Shown here one piece after another: positions 28,241 to 36,523 of a DNA stretch of 64,000 bases. Each line of letters opens with the position of its first letter. Position 1 is the first letter of the stretch. The notes beneath the pieces are model-generated. The model was not told the DNA's origin, made no database searches, and saw only the letters and a program-made list of their open reading frames with translations. The translations under genes were made by a program, and so were the position numbers. Origin of the DNA: Caldilineae bacterium (GTDB lineage Bacteria; Chloroflexota; Anaerolineae; JAAEKA01); the NCBI GenBank assembly GCA_020634555.1, contig JACKBK010000002.1, positions 124,001 to 188,000 of the forward strand, given 5' to 3'.

Positions 28241-30544
28241 ATGAAAAAGCATTTCTCCACCCGGCCCCTTGTACTGGCAGTTCTGATGTTGGCCGTCCTG
28301 CTGGTTGCCGCCTGCGGCGGCGCGGCAGCGCCCACCGAGACACCCACCGCGGTCCCTGAGCCGTCGGCGACATCCCAACCTGCCGATCTCTGGGCTCAGA
28401 TCCAGCAGGACGGCGTAATGCGAGTCGGCGTATCGGCTGACTACGAGCCCTTCGAGTATTACGACAGCAAATTCAAGCTTGACGGCTTCGATATCGCCTT
28501 GATGAAGGCCGTCGGTGAGGAACTTGGCGTCACAATCGAGTTCAACGATTTCGCCTTCGAGGGTTTGGCGGATGCGCTCCAACTGGGCCAGATCGACACA
28601 GCGATCTCAGCCATCAGTGTCACACCTGAGCGTGAGGCAGTGATTTCGTTCTCCGACATCTACTACATCGGCGACGATGCTGTGCTGGTCAACGCTAATT
28701 CGGACCTCAGCGAGATCGATACCCCCGAGGAAGTATCGACGCTGCGCGTCGGCGTTCAGGGCGGCACAGTTTATCAGAACTACGTCGAGGATAATCTTGT
28801 CGAGCCAGGTATCTTGCCGCAAGAGAACGTATCGGTCTATGCCGACATGTCCCAGGCTGTGCGCGACCTGAAGCGCGGCTTCATCGACGCAGTTTTGCTG
28901 GACCGCCAGCCGGCGGAGACGCTCCAGGCTGAAGGCGGCGTGAAGATCGTTGGCGACGGGCTGAACAAACAGCGCTACGCCATCGCCCTTCCCCAGGATC
29001 AAACGCCGTTGCGCCGGGCTATCAACCAGGCGCTGGACACACTCAAGACCGACGGTGTGGTGGCGGACCTTGCCAAGGAATACCTGAACCTTGACCCCGA
29101 GGACATCGTTCCGATTCCCACTCCGACACCTGAGCCGACTCAGGCGCCAGAAGCGCCGACAGCTACACCGCGGCCGCCGGTCACGACCTGTGTCAACGGC
29201 ATGGCCTGGGTCGCCGACCTTACGTTCGATGACAACAACATGACCAGCCCGCCGGTGATTCCACCAGGCCAGTCGTTTACCAAGTCGTGGCGGGTGCGCA
29301 ACAGCGGCACCTGCACCTGGGACTCGAGCTACGTCCTGGCCTACGACCATGGCAACGTGCCGGCAGCTCGGATGGGTGGCCAACCGGTGGCGGTACAGGG
29401 GACTGTCGCACCCGGCCAGACCTACGACTTCAGCGTCAATCTGGTTGCCCCGACAACGCCTGGCGTGTACCAGGGCTTCTGGCAGATGCGCAGCCCGCAG
29501 AATGTGCCCTTTGGCGAGACAATCTGGGTCGGCATCCGCGTCCCTGCGCCGCCACAGCCAACAGTAGCGCCAACACAGACGCCGGTGCCCAATATCAGTT
29601 TCACCGTCAACAGCACCAGCATCAACCAGGGCCAGTGTGTCACTTTCCAGTGGAATGTCACCAACGTCCAGGCCGTTTTCTTCTATGCTGACGGACAGAG
29701 CTGGCAGAACAACGGCGTGGCCGGCCAGGGTAACAGCACCCAGTGTCCAACACAGACAACTACCTACTACCTGCGTGTTGTACAGAACGATGGCACGGTG
29801 GAGACCCGGTCGATCACAATCTATGTGACGCCGGTAGCCAACGCGCCGCAGATCAACCAGTTCTCGTTGAACCCCACGACTCTCCAGGTCGGCCAGTGTC
29901 TGATCGCCCAGTGGAACGTCCAGGGAGACGTCAACGACGTACAACTGCTGCGTAACAACGCGGTTCTGTGGGATGGCGCGCCGTTCATCGGCAGTATGCA
30001 AGACTGCCCGCCAGGAACCGGCCAGATGTCCTATACGCTGGTGGCAAACGGTCCTGGCGGCTCCAGCCAGGCGGTACAATACGCGAACGTGACCGCCGTC
30101 TCACCGACCAACACGCCTGTGCCGCAGCCAACCGATACGCCGGTTCCACAACCAACCGATACACCTGTGCCACAGCCAACCGACACACCTGTGGCGCCGA
30201 CGGCGACACCCTTGCCGTCGGTTGATGGCTCATGGACGGTGACCAGCATCAATGGCGCCTCGCCTGTCGGCGGCGTCACCCTGACCTCGGACTTCGTGCG
30301 CGGCAACCTGAGCGGCAGCGGCGGTTGTAACACCTACAACACTACCTACGAGACCAACGACGGCTTCCGCCTGCTGATCAATCCGTTGAGCAGCACGCAA
30401 GTCGCCTGCGATCAGCAAATCATGGACCAGGAGAACCAGTTCTTCAATCTGCTGCCGCAGATGACTCGCTTCACGGTCGATGGGTCTAACATGACGCTGA
30501 CCGATACCGCTGGCAGCCAGTCTTTGCAATACGTCCGGCAGTAA
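28241..30544 (+). CDS. Lipoprotein fusing solute-binding, NBR1-Ig, Ig-like and META domains
   Basis: 767 residues starting at an ATG with AAAGGAG upstream. Domains in order: lipobox 'LVAACGG' (C25) and PT-rich linker; family-3 solute-binding domain (about 48-295; 'VMRVGVSADYEPFEYYDSKF', 'SFSDIYYIGDDAVLV'); linker; NBR1-type Ig domain (about 328-440; 'SFTKSWRVRNSGTCTW', 'GVYQGFWQMRSPQNVPFG'); two further Ig-like domains (about 455-640); a linker of four 'VPQPTDTP'-like repeats; and a C-terminal META/HslJ domain ('LSGSGGCNTYNTTYE'). Amino-acid-type binding proteins normally serve ABC importers, but no permease or ATPase gene is nearby. It may be a sensor or scavenger at the surface. Function as a whole unknown. 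Confidence 0.9.
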   Translation: MKKHFSTRPLVLAVLMLAVLLVAACGGAAAPTETPTAVPEPSATSQPADLWAQIQQDGVMRVGVSADYEPFEYYDSKFKLDGFDIALMKAVGEELGVTIEFNDFAFEGLADALQLGQIDTAISAISVTPEREAVISFSDIYYIGDDAVLVNANSDLSEIDTPEEVSTLRVGVQGGTVYQNYVEDNLVEPGILPQENVSVYADMSQAVRDLKRGFIDAVLLDRQPAETLQAEGGVKIVGDGLNKQRYAIALPQDQTPLRRAINQALDTLKTDGVVADLAKEYLNLDPEDIVPIPTPTPEPTQAPEAPTATPRPPVTTCVNGMAWVADLTFDDNNMTSPPVIPPGQSFTKSWRVRNSGTCTWDSSYVLAYDHGNVPAARMGGQPVAVQGTVAPGQTYDFSVNLVAPTTPGVYQGFWQMRSPQNVPFGETIWVGIRVPAPPQPTVAPTQTPVPNISFTVNSTSINQGQCVTFQWNVTNVQAVFFYADGQSWQNNGVAGQGNSTQCPTQTTTYYLRVVQNDGTVETRSITIYVTPVANAPQINQFSLNPTTLQVGQCLIAQWNVQGDVNDVQLLRNNAVLWDGAPFIGSMQDCPPGTGQMSYTLVANGPGGSSQAVQYANVTAVSPTNTPVPQPTDTPVPQPTDTPVPQPTDTPVAPTATPLPSVDGSWTVTSINGASPVGGVTLTSDFVRGNLSGSGGCNTYNTTYETNDGFRLLINPLSSTQVACDQQIMDQENQFFNLLPQMTRFTVDGSNMTLTDTAGSQSLQYVRQ

Positions 30545-30601
30545 CGACATAGATCAGGCTCTCAATCGTCAGATTGAGGCAAACCTGTAGTACGCTTATC
30601 C

Positions 30602-30652
30602 ACAGCGCCCGTATCGTCTGTTTCGGCAGCACGGTTCGGGCGCTGTCTTCTT
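30602..30652 (+). terminator. Terminator-like hairpin after the solute-binding fusion gene
   Basis: ACAGCGCCCG (30602-30611) pairs with CGGGCGCTGT (30637-30646), followed by CTTCTTGTT. It lies about 57 bases past the stop. A second, shorter perfect hairpin follows at 30658-30690. Confidence 0.55.
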
Positions 30653-30657
30653 GTTCA

Positions 30658-30690
30658 GAAACCGTGTTTCGTCGGACGAGACACGGTTTC
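30658..30690. repeat. Hairpin GAAACCGTG...CACGGTTTC
   Basis: GAAACCGTGTTTCGTC is followed by GGACGAGACACGGTTTC, an approximately 14-bp stem with one mismatch. No U-run follows. It sits between the terminator-like hairpin and the next promoter. Confidence 0.6.
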
Positions 30691-30807
30691 CTGTGAAGAG
30701 AAGGTCGTCATGCAACCAAACCGGCTCAACTGGCTGGCGCATCGACTTTTCCCGGCGCCATCATCCGGCCAGACACCCTGATGTGTACACCTGGCTGGCT
30801 AAAGGTA

Positions 30808-30837
30808 TTGGCATAACTGATTTGCTTCTGGTAAAAT
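30808..30837 (+). promoter_or_regulatory. Promoter of the holin-like/phosphatase fusion gene
   Basis: TTGGCA (30808-30813), an 18-base spacer and TAAAAT (30832-30837) each match five of six consensus bases. It lies about 190 bases before the start codon, leaving a long leader with no recognised riboswitch. Confidence 0.55.
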
Positions 30838-31030
30838 GCGCCTGAATGTGACACTATTGCTCTGCCTGGCGCAGTCTGCCTGACAAGCAATGTATTTTTC
30901 CGCAACACCTGCATATCGTCCTTTTTAATCATGGCAAGCTGAGAGCGTAGCCTGCTGAAGTTGCAACACGCTTCACCTCACGCTTGTCCGCTATGAATTT
31001 CGTGCTTAAGCATTCCATGAGGTCCTCTCT

Positions 31031-33715
31031 ATGAAACCTGTCCGTAGGTTTATCCAGACCCTGCTGCGGTTCCTGCTGGTCTGGATTGTCGATGCAATCT
31101 CTCTGATTCTGACATCTGTCATCGTACCAGGCGTTACGTTCTCGAACGCGCCCAACCAGGGCGTGTTGGTGGAAGCCATCGCAGCAGCATTCGTCCTGGG
31201 GCTTGTCAACTTCCTGATCCGGCCGATCATCCTGGTCATCTCGCGCCCTCTGGGCTTTTTCGTCATGTTCGCCATCGGCTTCCTGGTCAACGCACTGGCG
31301 CTGCTGATGACATCGGCGCTCCTGCCAGAGTTCCAGGTCACCGGTGTGCTGACGGCGATCGTCGCCGGCATCATCTTCGCCGCGATCAACATCGTGCTGA
31401 CCGGAATCGTCGAGGTGGACGAGGAAGGTTCCTACTACCAGGGACTCATCGAGCGGCGGGCAGCCAGAGAGCCGTTCGATATAGCCTCTGAGCCGGGTAT
31501 CGGTCTGGTGATGATGGAGATCGACGGCCTGAGCTATCATCACATCAGCAAAGCACTGGACGACGGCATCCTGCCGACCTTGCAGAAGATGATCGACGAG
31601 GAAGGCTATGTGCTCACCAAGGTTGACTGCGGCATCCCGTCGCAGACGTCAGCCTGCCAGGCGGGCATCATGTTCGGCGACAACACCGACATTCCAGCCT
31701 TCCGCTGGTACGACAAGGATAAGCAGAAGCTCTACGTTTCGGGCAACGACGCCGGGGAACTGAACGCCCGCTATTCCGGCAACGGCCTGATGCGCGGCGG
31801 TTCCAGCATCGACAACATGCTCAACGGCGACGCCAGCAAGTCGCTGCTGACGCTGGCCGACCTGCGAACCAGTGACAAGGAGGAGGACCGGCAGCGGGCC
31901 GGCGACATCAGCCTGCTGATGATGCACCCCTACTTCTTCATGCGCACCATTGCCCTGTTCTTCGGCTCGACGGTGCGCGAGCTGTGGCAGGGATGGCAGC
32001 AGCGGCGCAAGGATGTCCAGCCGCGGCTGAACCGGCTGGAGCACTTCTACCCCTTTGTGCGCGCAGCAACCTGTGTCCTGGTGCGCGATATCTCGGCCAA
32101 CCTTACAATTCTCGACATCGTCCGCGGCTCACCTTCGATCTATGTCACCTGGCCGGGCTACGACGAGGTGGCGCACCACTCCGGACCATGGACCTCGGAC
32201 GCGTTCGGCGAGCTGAAACGCTACGACTCGGTCATCGCCCGCGTGCGCCGCGTCATCAAGGAAAAGGCGCCCCGCCACTACGAGCTGGTGATCCTGTCCG
32301 ACCACGGCCAATCCTTCGGCGCGACGTTCAAGATGCGCTACGGCGTCTCGCTCAAGGAGTTTATCGAGCAGCAACTGCCGGCGGGCATGAGCGTCAGCCA
32401 GACGGGCAGCGGTGACACCGGCCTGGCCTCGCTGACGGCGCTCCACAGCGAGCTGGGCAACCTGCAGCAGCAGGGCGACAGCGCCGCGGCGCGCTCGATT
32501 GCCGGCCAAAGCCAGAAGCTGCTTGGCAAAGGTATCGCGCAGCAGGAAGCTATCATCTCTGCTCCGGCCACCCAGGTGACCGCCTACGGCAGCGGCAACC
32601 TGGCGCAGGTGTATTTCGACCTCTACCCGCGCAAGATCCTGCTGAGTGAGCTCAACACCGCCTTTCCCGGCATGGTCGATGCGCTGGTGCAGCACGAGGG
32701 CATCGGGCTGGTCTGCGGTTATCTGGACGACGGCACGCCGGTTGCCCTGGGCAAGGGCGGCCAGCGCAACCTGTATACCGGCGAGGTGACGGGCGACGAT
32801 CCGCTGATTCCCTACGCCCCGGCCACCGGCCACGGTGCGGCGACCATCGAGAAGCGCGTCTGGCAGGTGCGGCGAGTCATGGACTTCCCGCACGCCGGCG
32901 ACCTGATGGTCATCAGCACGGTCTATCCCGACGGGACGGTGGCAGCCCTGGAGGAACTGATCGGCAACCACGGCGGCATCGGCGGCGAGCAGACCGACGC
33001 ATTTATCTTCCACCCGCCGGAACTGGAAGTGCCCGACACGCGCAACTCCATTGACGTGTTCCACATCCTGAACAACCGCCGCGGCCAGCCGGTTCCTGAA
33101 ACACCGGCGCAGCCGATTAAAAAGGAGACCGACGCGTGGGCGCCGTCCAACCTGTGGAACGGGTTAAAGGCGGTTTCCATCTGGGTGCCGCACGCGCTTC
33201 GGTCTTTCGCGCTGGACCGGTTGAGCTTCGGCGAGGTTGCCGGCAGCAAGCTGATGACTGGCCCTGGACTTTTGCTCGGCCTGTTGGGAGCGTTTGCCTA
33301 TGGCTGGATGCGCAGCCCGAACCGCAATGTGTTGGTGGGCGCGGTCAACGCTGCCAGTTGGCTGATCGCCGTTCTGGCCGTCTTTGCAGCAGGCCGTCTG
33401 TTGACACGCAAAGGCAACTACACCAGAACAATGCGGGCAATGGGGTTTGCCCAGGTGATTTTCCTGCTGGAGTTGCTGACGTTCATCCCCGCGCTGACAC
33501 CGATCTTGCGCGCAGCTACAACGCTCTGGCACTTCATTGCGCTCTGGATTGCGGCTGCCGAGGCACACGACACGCGCGGCTGGCGCACACTGATACTGCC
33601 GCTGGTGGCGATCGTCATGTTTGTTCTGGTCTTTATCGGGGCAGCAGCAATCCTGGCCGGCCTGCAATTGACTGCGTCCACATTCCTCAGCGCGCTGGGG
33701 TGGTCGCCTTCATGA
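31031..33715 (+). CDS. Holin-like membrane domain fused to alkaline-phosphatase-superfamily domain
   Basis: 894 residues. The first about 140 hold four membrane helices of the phage-holin superfamily IV type ('RFLLVWIVDAISLILTSVIV', 'LGLVNFLIRPIILVISRPLG', 'GFFVMFAIGFLVNALALLMT'). A phosphodiesterase/phosphatase-like domain follows (about 155-690). It has 'GLVMMEIDGLSYHHISKALD', the nucleophile region 'CGIPSQTSACQAGIMF', metal ligands in 'VTWPGYDEVAHHSG' and 'ELVILSDHGQSFGATF'. The C-terminal about 160 residues add roughly five helices. The active site probably faces one side of the membrane and could act on lipid or cell-envelope phosphoesters; the substrate is unknown. Its stop overlaps the next gene in an ATGA. 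Confidence 0.88.
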   Translation: MKPVRRFIQTLLRFLLVWIVDAISLILTSVIVPGVTFSNAPNQGVLVEAIAAAFVLGLVNFLIRPIILVISRPLGFFVMFAIGFLVNALALLMTSALLPEFQVTGVLTAIVAGIIFAAINIVLTGIVEVDEEGSYYQGLIERRAAREPFDIASEPGIGLVMMEIDGLSYHHISKALDDGILPTLQKMIDEEGYVLTKVDCGIPSQTSACQAGIMFGDNTDIPAFRWYDKDKQKLYVSGNDAGELNARYSGNGLMRGGSSIDNMLNGDASKSLLTLADLRTSDKEEDRQRAGDISLLMMHPYFFMRTIALFFGSTVRELWQGWQQRRKDVQPRLNRLEHFYPFVRAATCVLVRDISANLTILDIVRGSPSIYVTWPGYDEVAHHSGPWTSDAFGELKRYDSVIARVRRVIKEKAPRHYELVILSDHGQSFGATFKMRYGVSLKEFIEQQLPAGMSVSQTGSGDTGLASLTALHSELGNLQQQGDSAAARSIAGQSQKLLGKGIAQQEAIISAPATQVTAYGSGNLAQVYFDLYPRKILLSELNTAFPGMVDALVQHEGIGLVCGYLDDGTPVALGKGGQRNLYTGEVTGDDPLIPYAPATGHGAATIEKRVWQVRRVMDFPHAGDLMVISTVYPDGTVAALEELIGNHGGIGGEQTDAFIFHPPELEVPDTRNSIDVFHILNNRRGQPVPETPAQPIKKETDAWAPSNLWNGLKAVSIWVPHALRSFALDRLSFGEVAGSKLMTGPGLLLGLLGAFAYGWMRSPNRNVLVGAVNAASWLIAVLAVFAAGRLLTRKGNYTRTMRAMGFAQVIFLLELLTFIPALTPILRAATTLWHFIALWIAAAEAHDTRGWRTLILPLVAIVMFVLVFIGAAAILAGLQLTASTFLSALGWSPS

Positions 33716-34542
33716 GCGATGAGCAATGCGTGACGCAGTTGTACCCACAACTGCGTCACGACCTGCCGCTGGCCGGCTTGTATTTGGACCACGACCTGCG
33801 GCGACAGGCTGAGCGCGTTCGGCAGCCTTTCGTTGTCGCCAACTTCGTAACCAGCCTCGACGGCCGGATCGCGGTGCCGCGCGACGACGGGAAGGGATTG
33901 GCCGTTCCAGAGAGCACCGCCAACGACCGCGACTGGCGGCTGTTTCAGGAGCTGGCCATCCAGGCCGATGTGATCATCAGCAGCGGGCGTTATCTGCGCG
34001 ACTACGCGGCAGGGCGCGCCCAGGAGATTCTGCGGGTCTACGACGATCCGCGCTTCGAGGACCTACACGGCTGGCGGGCCGATCGTGGCCTGCCGCCGCA
34101 GCCGGCGCTCGCCGTTATCAGCAACAGCCTGGACTTCCCGATCCCTCCCGTGCTGGCCCAAGGCAGCCGCGATCTGGTCGTTTTCACAGGCGCTGGCGCA
34201 GATCCGGCGCGCGTGCGCGAACTTGAGCGCCAGTCGAGTCGTGTCATCGTTGCGGACGAAGAGCAAGTCACCGGCCGATGGCTGGTGGAAGCCATGGCAA
34301 CGCTGGGCTACCAGACAATCTATTCGGCAGCCGGCCCCCGGGTGTTACACATGCTGTTGGCCGGCCAGGTCCTGGAACGGCTGTATCTGACGATGGTTGG
34401 GCGGCTGATCGGCGGCGCGCCCTACGCCGGCATCGTGGATGGCGCCCTGCTCGATACACCAGTTGACATGCGTTTGCACAGCATGTATCATGACATCGCT
34501 GGCGCAGGCCAGCTTTTCATGTGCTACGAACGACAGGATTGA
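33712..34542 (+). CDS. RibD C-terminal/dihydrofolate-reductase-fold protein
   Basis: 276 residues beginning at an ATG that overlaps the preceding stop (ATGA). It carries a RibD-C type NADPH-dependent reductase fold: 'RPFVVANFVTSLDGRIAVP' is rendered here as 'QPFVVANFVTSLDGRIAVP', followed by 'FQELAIQADVIISSGRYLRD', 'GYQTIYSAAGPRVLHMLLAG' and 'LERLYLTMVGRLIGGAPYAG'. RibD-C proteins reduce pyrimidine intermediates of riboflavin synthesis, but stand-alone copies have various or unknown substrates. No riboflavin gene is nearby. Confidence 0.85.
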   Translation: MSDEQCVTQLYPQLRHDLPLAGLYLDHDLRRQAERVRQPFVVANFVTSLDGRIAVPRDDGKGLAVPESTANDRDWRLFQELAIQADVIISSGRYLRDYAAGRAQEILRVYDDPRFEDLHGWRADRGLPPQPALAVISNSLDFPIPPVLAQGSRDLVVFTGAGADPARVRELERQSSRVIVADEEQVTGRWLVEAMATLGYQTIYSAAGPRVLHMLLAGQVLERLYLTMVGRLIGGAPYAGIVDGALLDTPVDMRLHSMYHDIAGAGQLFMCYERQD

Positions 34543-34565
34543 CCAGCGGACACGGAGGTGGATCG

Positions 34566-36221
34566 ATGCGAAAACTCACGTTTGTGCTGATCGCTGTGGT
34601 GGTGCTCAGCGCTGCACTGGTTGTCCCGGCGACGGCTCAGACAACCACGATCTACGTCGTCCAGCCGGGCAACACGCTGTTCAGCATCGCGCGCCAGTTC
34701 TGCACGACCTGGCAGCAGGTCTATCAAATGAACCAGGCAGTCATCGGTCCCAACCCTAACGTGCTACGTGCAGGCACGGTTCTGGTAGTACCCAACAACT
34801 GTGGCGGCGGCAATCCACCACCTCCTCCTGGCGGTGGCGGCGTTCCCTGTGACATGGGTCCATCGGCCCACGCCAAAGGGCCGATCAACGGCAACATCTA
34901 CACCGTAACGCTTGGCGACACTATGTTTTCCATCTCGCGGCGGTTCTGCACGACCGTGCAGCAACTTTCGGCGGCCAACGGCATCAGCAATCCCTGGTTG
35001 ATTTTCGTCGGCCAGCGGCTGACAATCCCCGGTGGATCACCACCGCCTGTCACGCCGACTCCGCCGCCGCAGAGCAGGTTCCTGGCTATTTCGAGCCCGA
35101 CCAACGGGCAAGTGGTGCCGCTGACATTTCCTGTCAGCGGTACAGGCGCCGGTTTGTTCGAGAACAACGTGGTGGTCAGAGCGTTCACCAACGGCGGCCA
35201 ACAACTGGCACAAGTGGCAACTACCATGCAGGTTCCAGGCGGCGCCCCAGGTGGTGCTGGCACATGGCAGACATCACTGACGGTCAACGTTGCGCCCGGC
35301 ACCGCCGGCTTTGTGGAGGCATCCTCCCCGCAATCCAACGTCCAACCGATACGGGTGTCAGTGACCTTTGGGTCTGGCCCGACGACACCGTTCCTCGCCA
35401 TCCAATCTCCTGCCAACAACGCGACCGTTGTCTCGCCGTTCACCGTCAGCGGCAGCGGCGCCGGCCTTTTCGAGAACAACGTGGTGGTCAGTGCGTTCAC
35501 CAACGGCGGCCAACTGCTGGCACAGGTTCCAACCACCATGCAGGTTCCCGGTGGTAATCCGGGCGGCGCCGGCACCTGGCAGACATCGCTGACAGTCAAC
35601 GTCGCGCCCGGCACAGCCGGCTATGTGGAGGCCGCTTCGCCGCAGTCCAACGTTCAACCGGTCCGCGTGTCGGTCACTTTCGGTTCAGGCCAGACCACAC
35701 CGTTCATCGACATCCAGAGCCCGGCTCCCAACGCGACAGTCACCTCCCCGTTCGCGGTCAGCGGCGTGGGTGCGGGCCTTTTTAACAGCACCATCGTGGT
35801 GCAAGCGTTCAACAACTTTAACCTGCTTCTCGATCAACAGACCACGACACTGACAGGCTCTCAAGTTCCAAGCGGCGGCCAGGGAACCTGGAACGTTACC
35901 ATGAGCGTCAATGTCCCGGTGGGTACAGCCGGGCACATCCACGCCTTCGCAACACCGAACGGCCCGCAGGATCAGGTTATGATCACGTATGGGTCGGGCC
36001 AGTCGAACCAGTGTTCGATTGTGGTAACACCCGGTGCGCCGTATTACCAGTTCCCAGGCGGGCAGTTGACCGGCAATTTTGGCCCGACGGGCGGCACGTT
36101 CCCGGTTTCGTCCCGAACATGGTTCAGTAATCAGTTCTGGTATCCGTTCACGCTCAATTCACAGCAGCAGTGGGCGCCCACCACCAGCATCTCTGGCATT
36201 ACCGGCACGTGTACGTGGTAA
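34566..36221 (+). CDS. Secreted LysM-Gmad2 repeat protein
   Basis: 551 residues from the ATG at 34566 (GGAGGTG upstream). Signal peptide ends near 'VVPATAQ'. Two LysM domains (about 28-76 'YVVQPGNTLFSIARQF', about 112-156 'YTVTLGDTMFSISRRF') should bind peptidoglycan or related glycans. Three Gmad2-type Ig-like domains follow (about 172-265, 270-365, 370-460). The first two are nearly identical ('GLFENNVVV', 'AFTNGGQ', 'TTMQVPGG', 'GTWQTSLTVNVAPGTAG'). A C-terminal domain (about 465-551) has an unassigned fold. Probably a wall-associated surface protein. Confidence 0.9.
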   Translation: MRKLTFVLIAVVVLSAALVVPATAQTTTIYVVQPGNTLFSIARQFCTTWQQVYQMNQAVIGPNPNVLRAGTVLVVPNNCGGGNPPPPPGGGGVPCDMGPSAHAKGPINGNIYTVTLGDTMFSISRRFCTTVQQLSAANGISNPWLIFVGQRLTIPGGSPPPVTPTPPPQSRFLAISSPTNGQVVPLTFPVSGTGAGLFENNVVVRAFTNGGQQLAQVATTMQVPGGAPGGAGTWQTSLTVNVAPGTAGFVEASSPQSNVQPIRVSVTFGSGPTTPFLAIQSPANNATVVSPFTVSGSGAGLFENNVVVSAFTNGGQLLAQVPTTMQVPGGNPGGAGTWQTSLTVNVAPGTAGYVEAASPQSNVQPVRVSVTFGSGQTTPFIDIQSPAPNATVTSPFAVSGVGAGLFNSTIVVQAFNNFNLLLDQQTTTLTGSQVPSGGQGTWNVTMSVNVPVGTAGHIHAFATPNGPQDQVMITYGSGQSNQCSIVVTPGAPYYQFPGGQLTGNFGPTGGTFPVSSRTWFSNQFWYPFTLNSQQQWAPTTSISGITGTCTW

Positions 36222-36234
36222 CTTGGCGCTCTTT

Positions 36235-36467
36235 GTAGGATAGCCCCTTGTGGGCGTTCCGGGAATCCCCCGAACGGGCACAAGGCCCTATCCTACAATG
36301 ACAAACACACATGACGATCCGTAGGATAGCCCCTCGTGGGCGTTCCGGGAATCCCCCGAACGGGCACAAGGCCCTATCCTACAGCAACAGACGCACATGA
36401 CGATCCGTAGGATAGCCCCTCGTGGGCGTTCCGGGAATCCCTGAACGGGCACAAGGCCCTATCCTAC
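36235..36467. repeat. Three 86-bp tandem units each with a 62-base hairpin
   Basis: Hairpins at 36235-36296, 36321-36382 and 36407-36467 recur at an exact 86-bp period. Each runs from GTAGGATAG through CCTTGTGGGCGTTCCGGG to the complementary CTATCCTAC. Spacers are also similar ('ACATGACGATCC'). The third unit ends 57 bases before the next start codon. Confidence 0.9.
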
Positions 36468-36523
36468 AGCGACAACGACAGACACGCCTCTCAACATTCT
36501 TGCATCGAAAGGAGTCTCCCCTG

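Noticed and set aside
28607..30079. 490-residue open frame on the minus strand
   Set aside because: Antisense to the solute-binding fusion; the plus-strand protein has clear domains and a ribosome site.
30651..30845. 64-residue open frame in the gap before the holin-like gene
   Set aside because: No ribosome site, no domain, and it crosses a hairpin and a promoter.
31031..31440. Prophage holin as evidence for a prophage
   Set aside because: No other phage gene is near, and the holin-like part is fused to an enzyme domain; not a phage lysis cassette.
33136..33711. N-terminal extension of the RibD-like protein
   Set aside because: It overlaps the end of the holin-like/phosphatase gene in another frame; the ATG at 33712 overlapping the stop is the natural start.
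36235..36467. Possible CRISPR or riboswitch
   Set aside because: Three near-identical long hairpins with similar spacers; no spacer diversity and no conserved aptamer pattern recognised.
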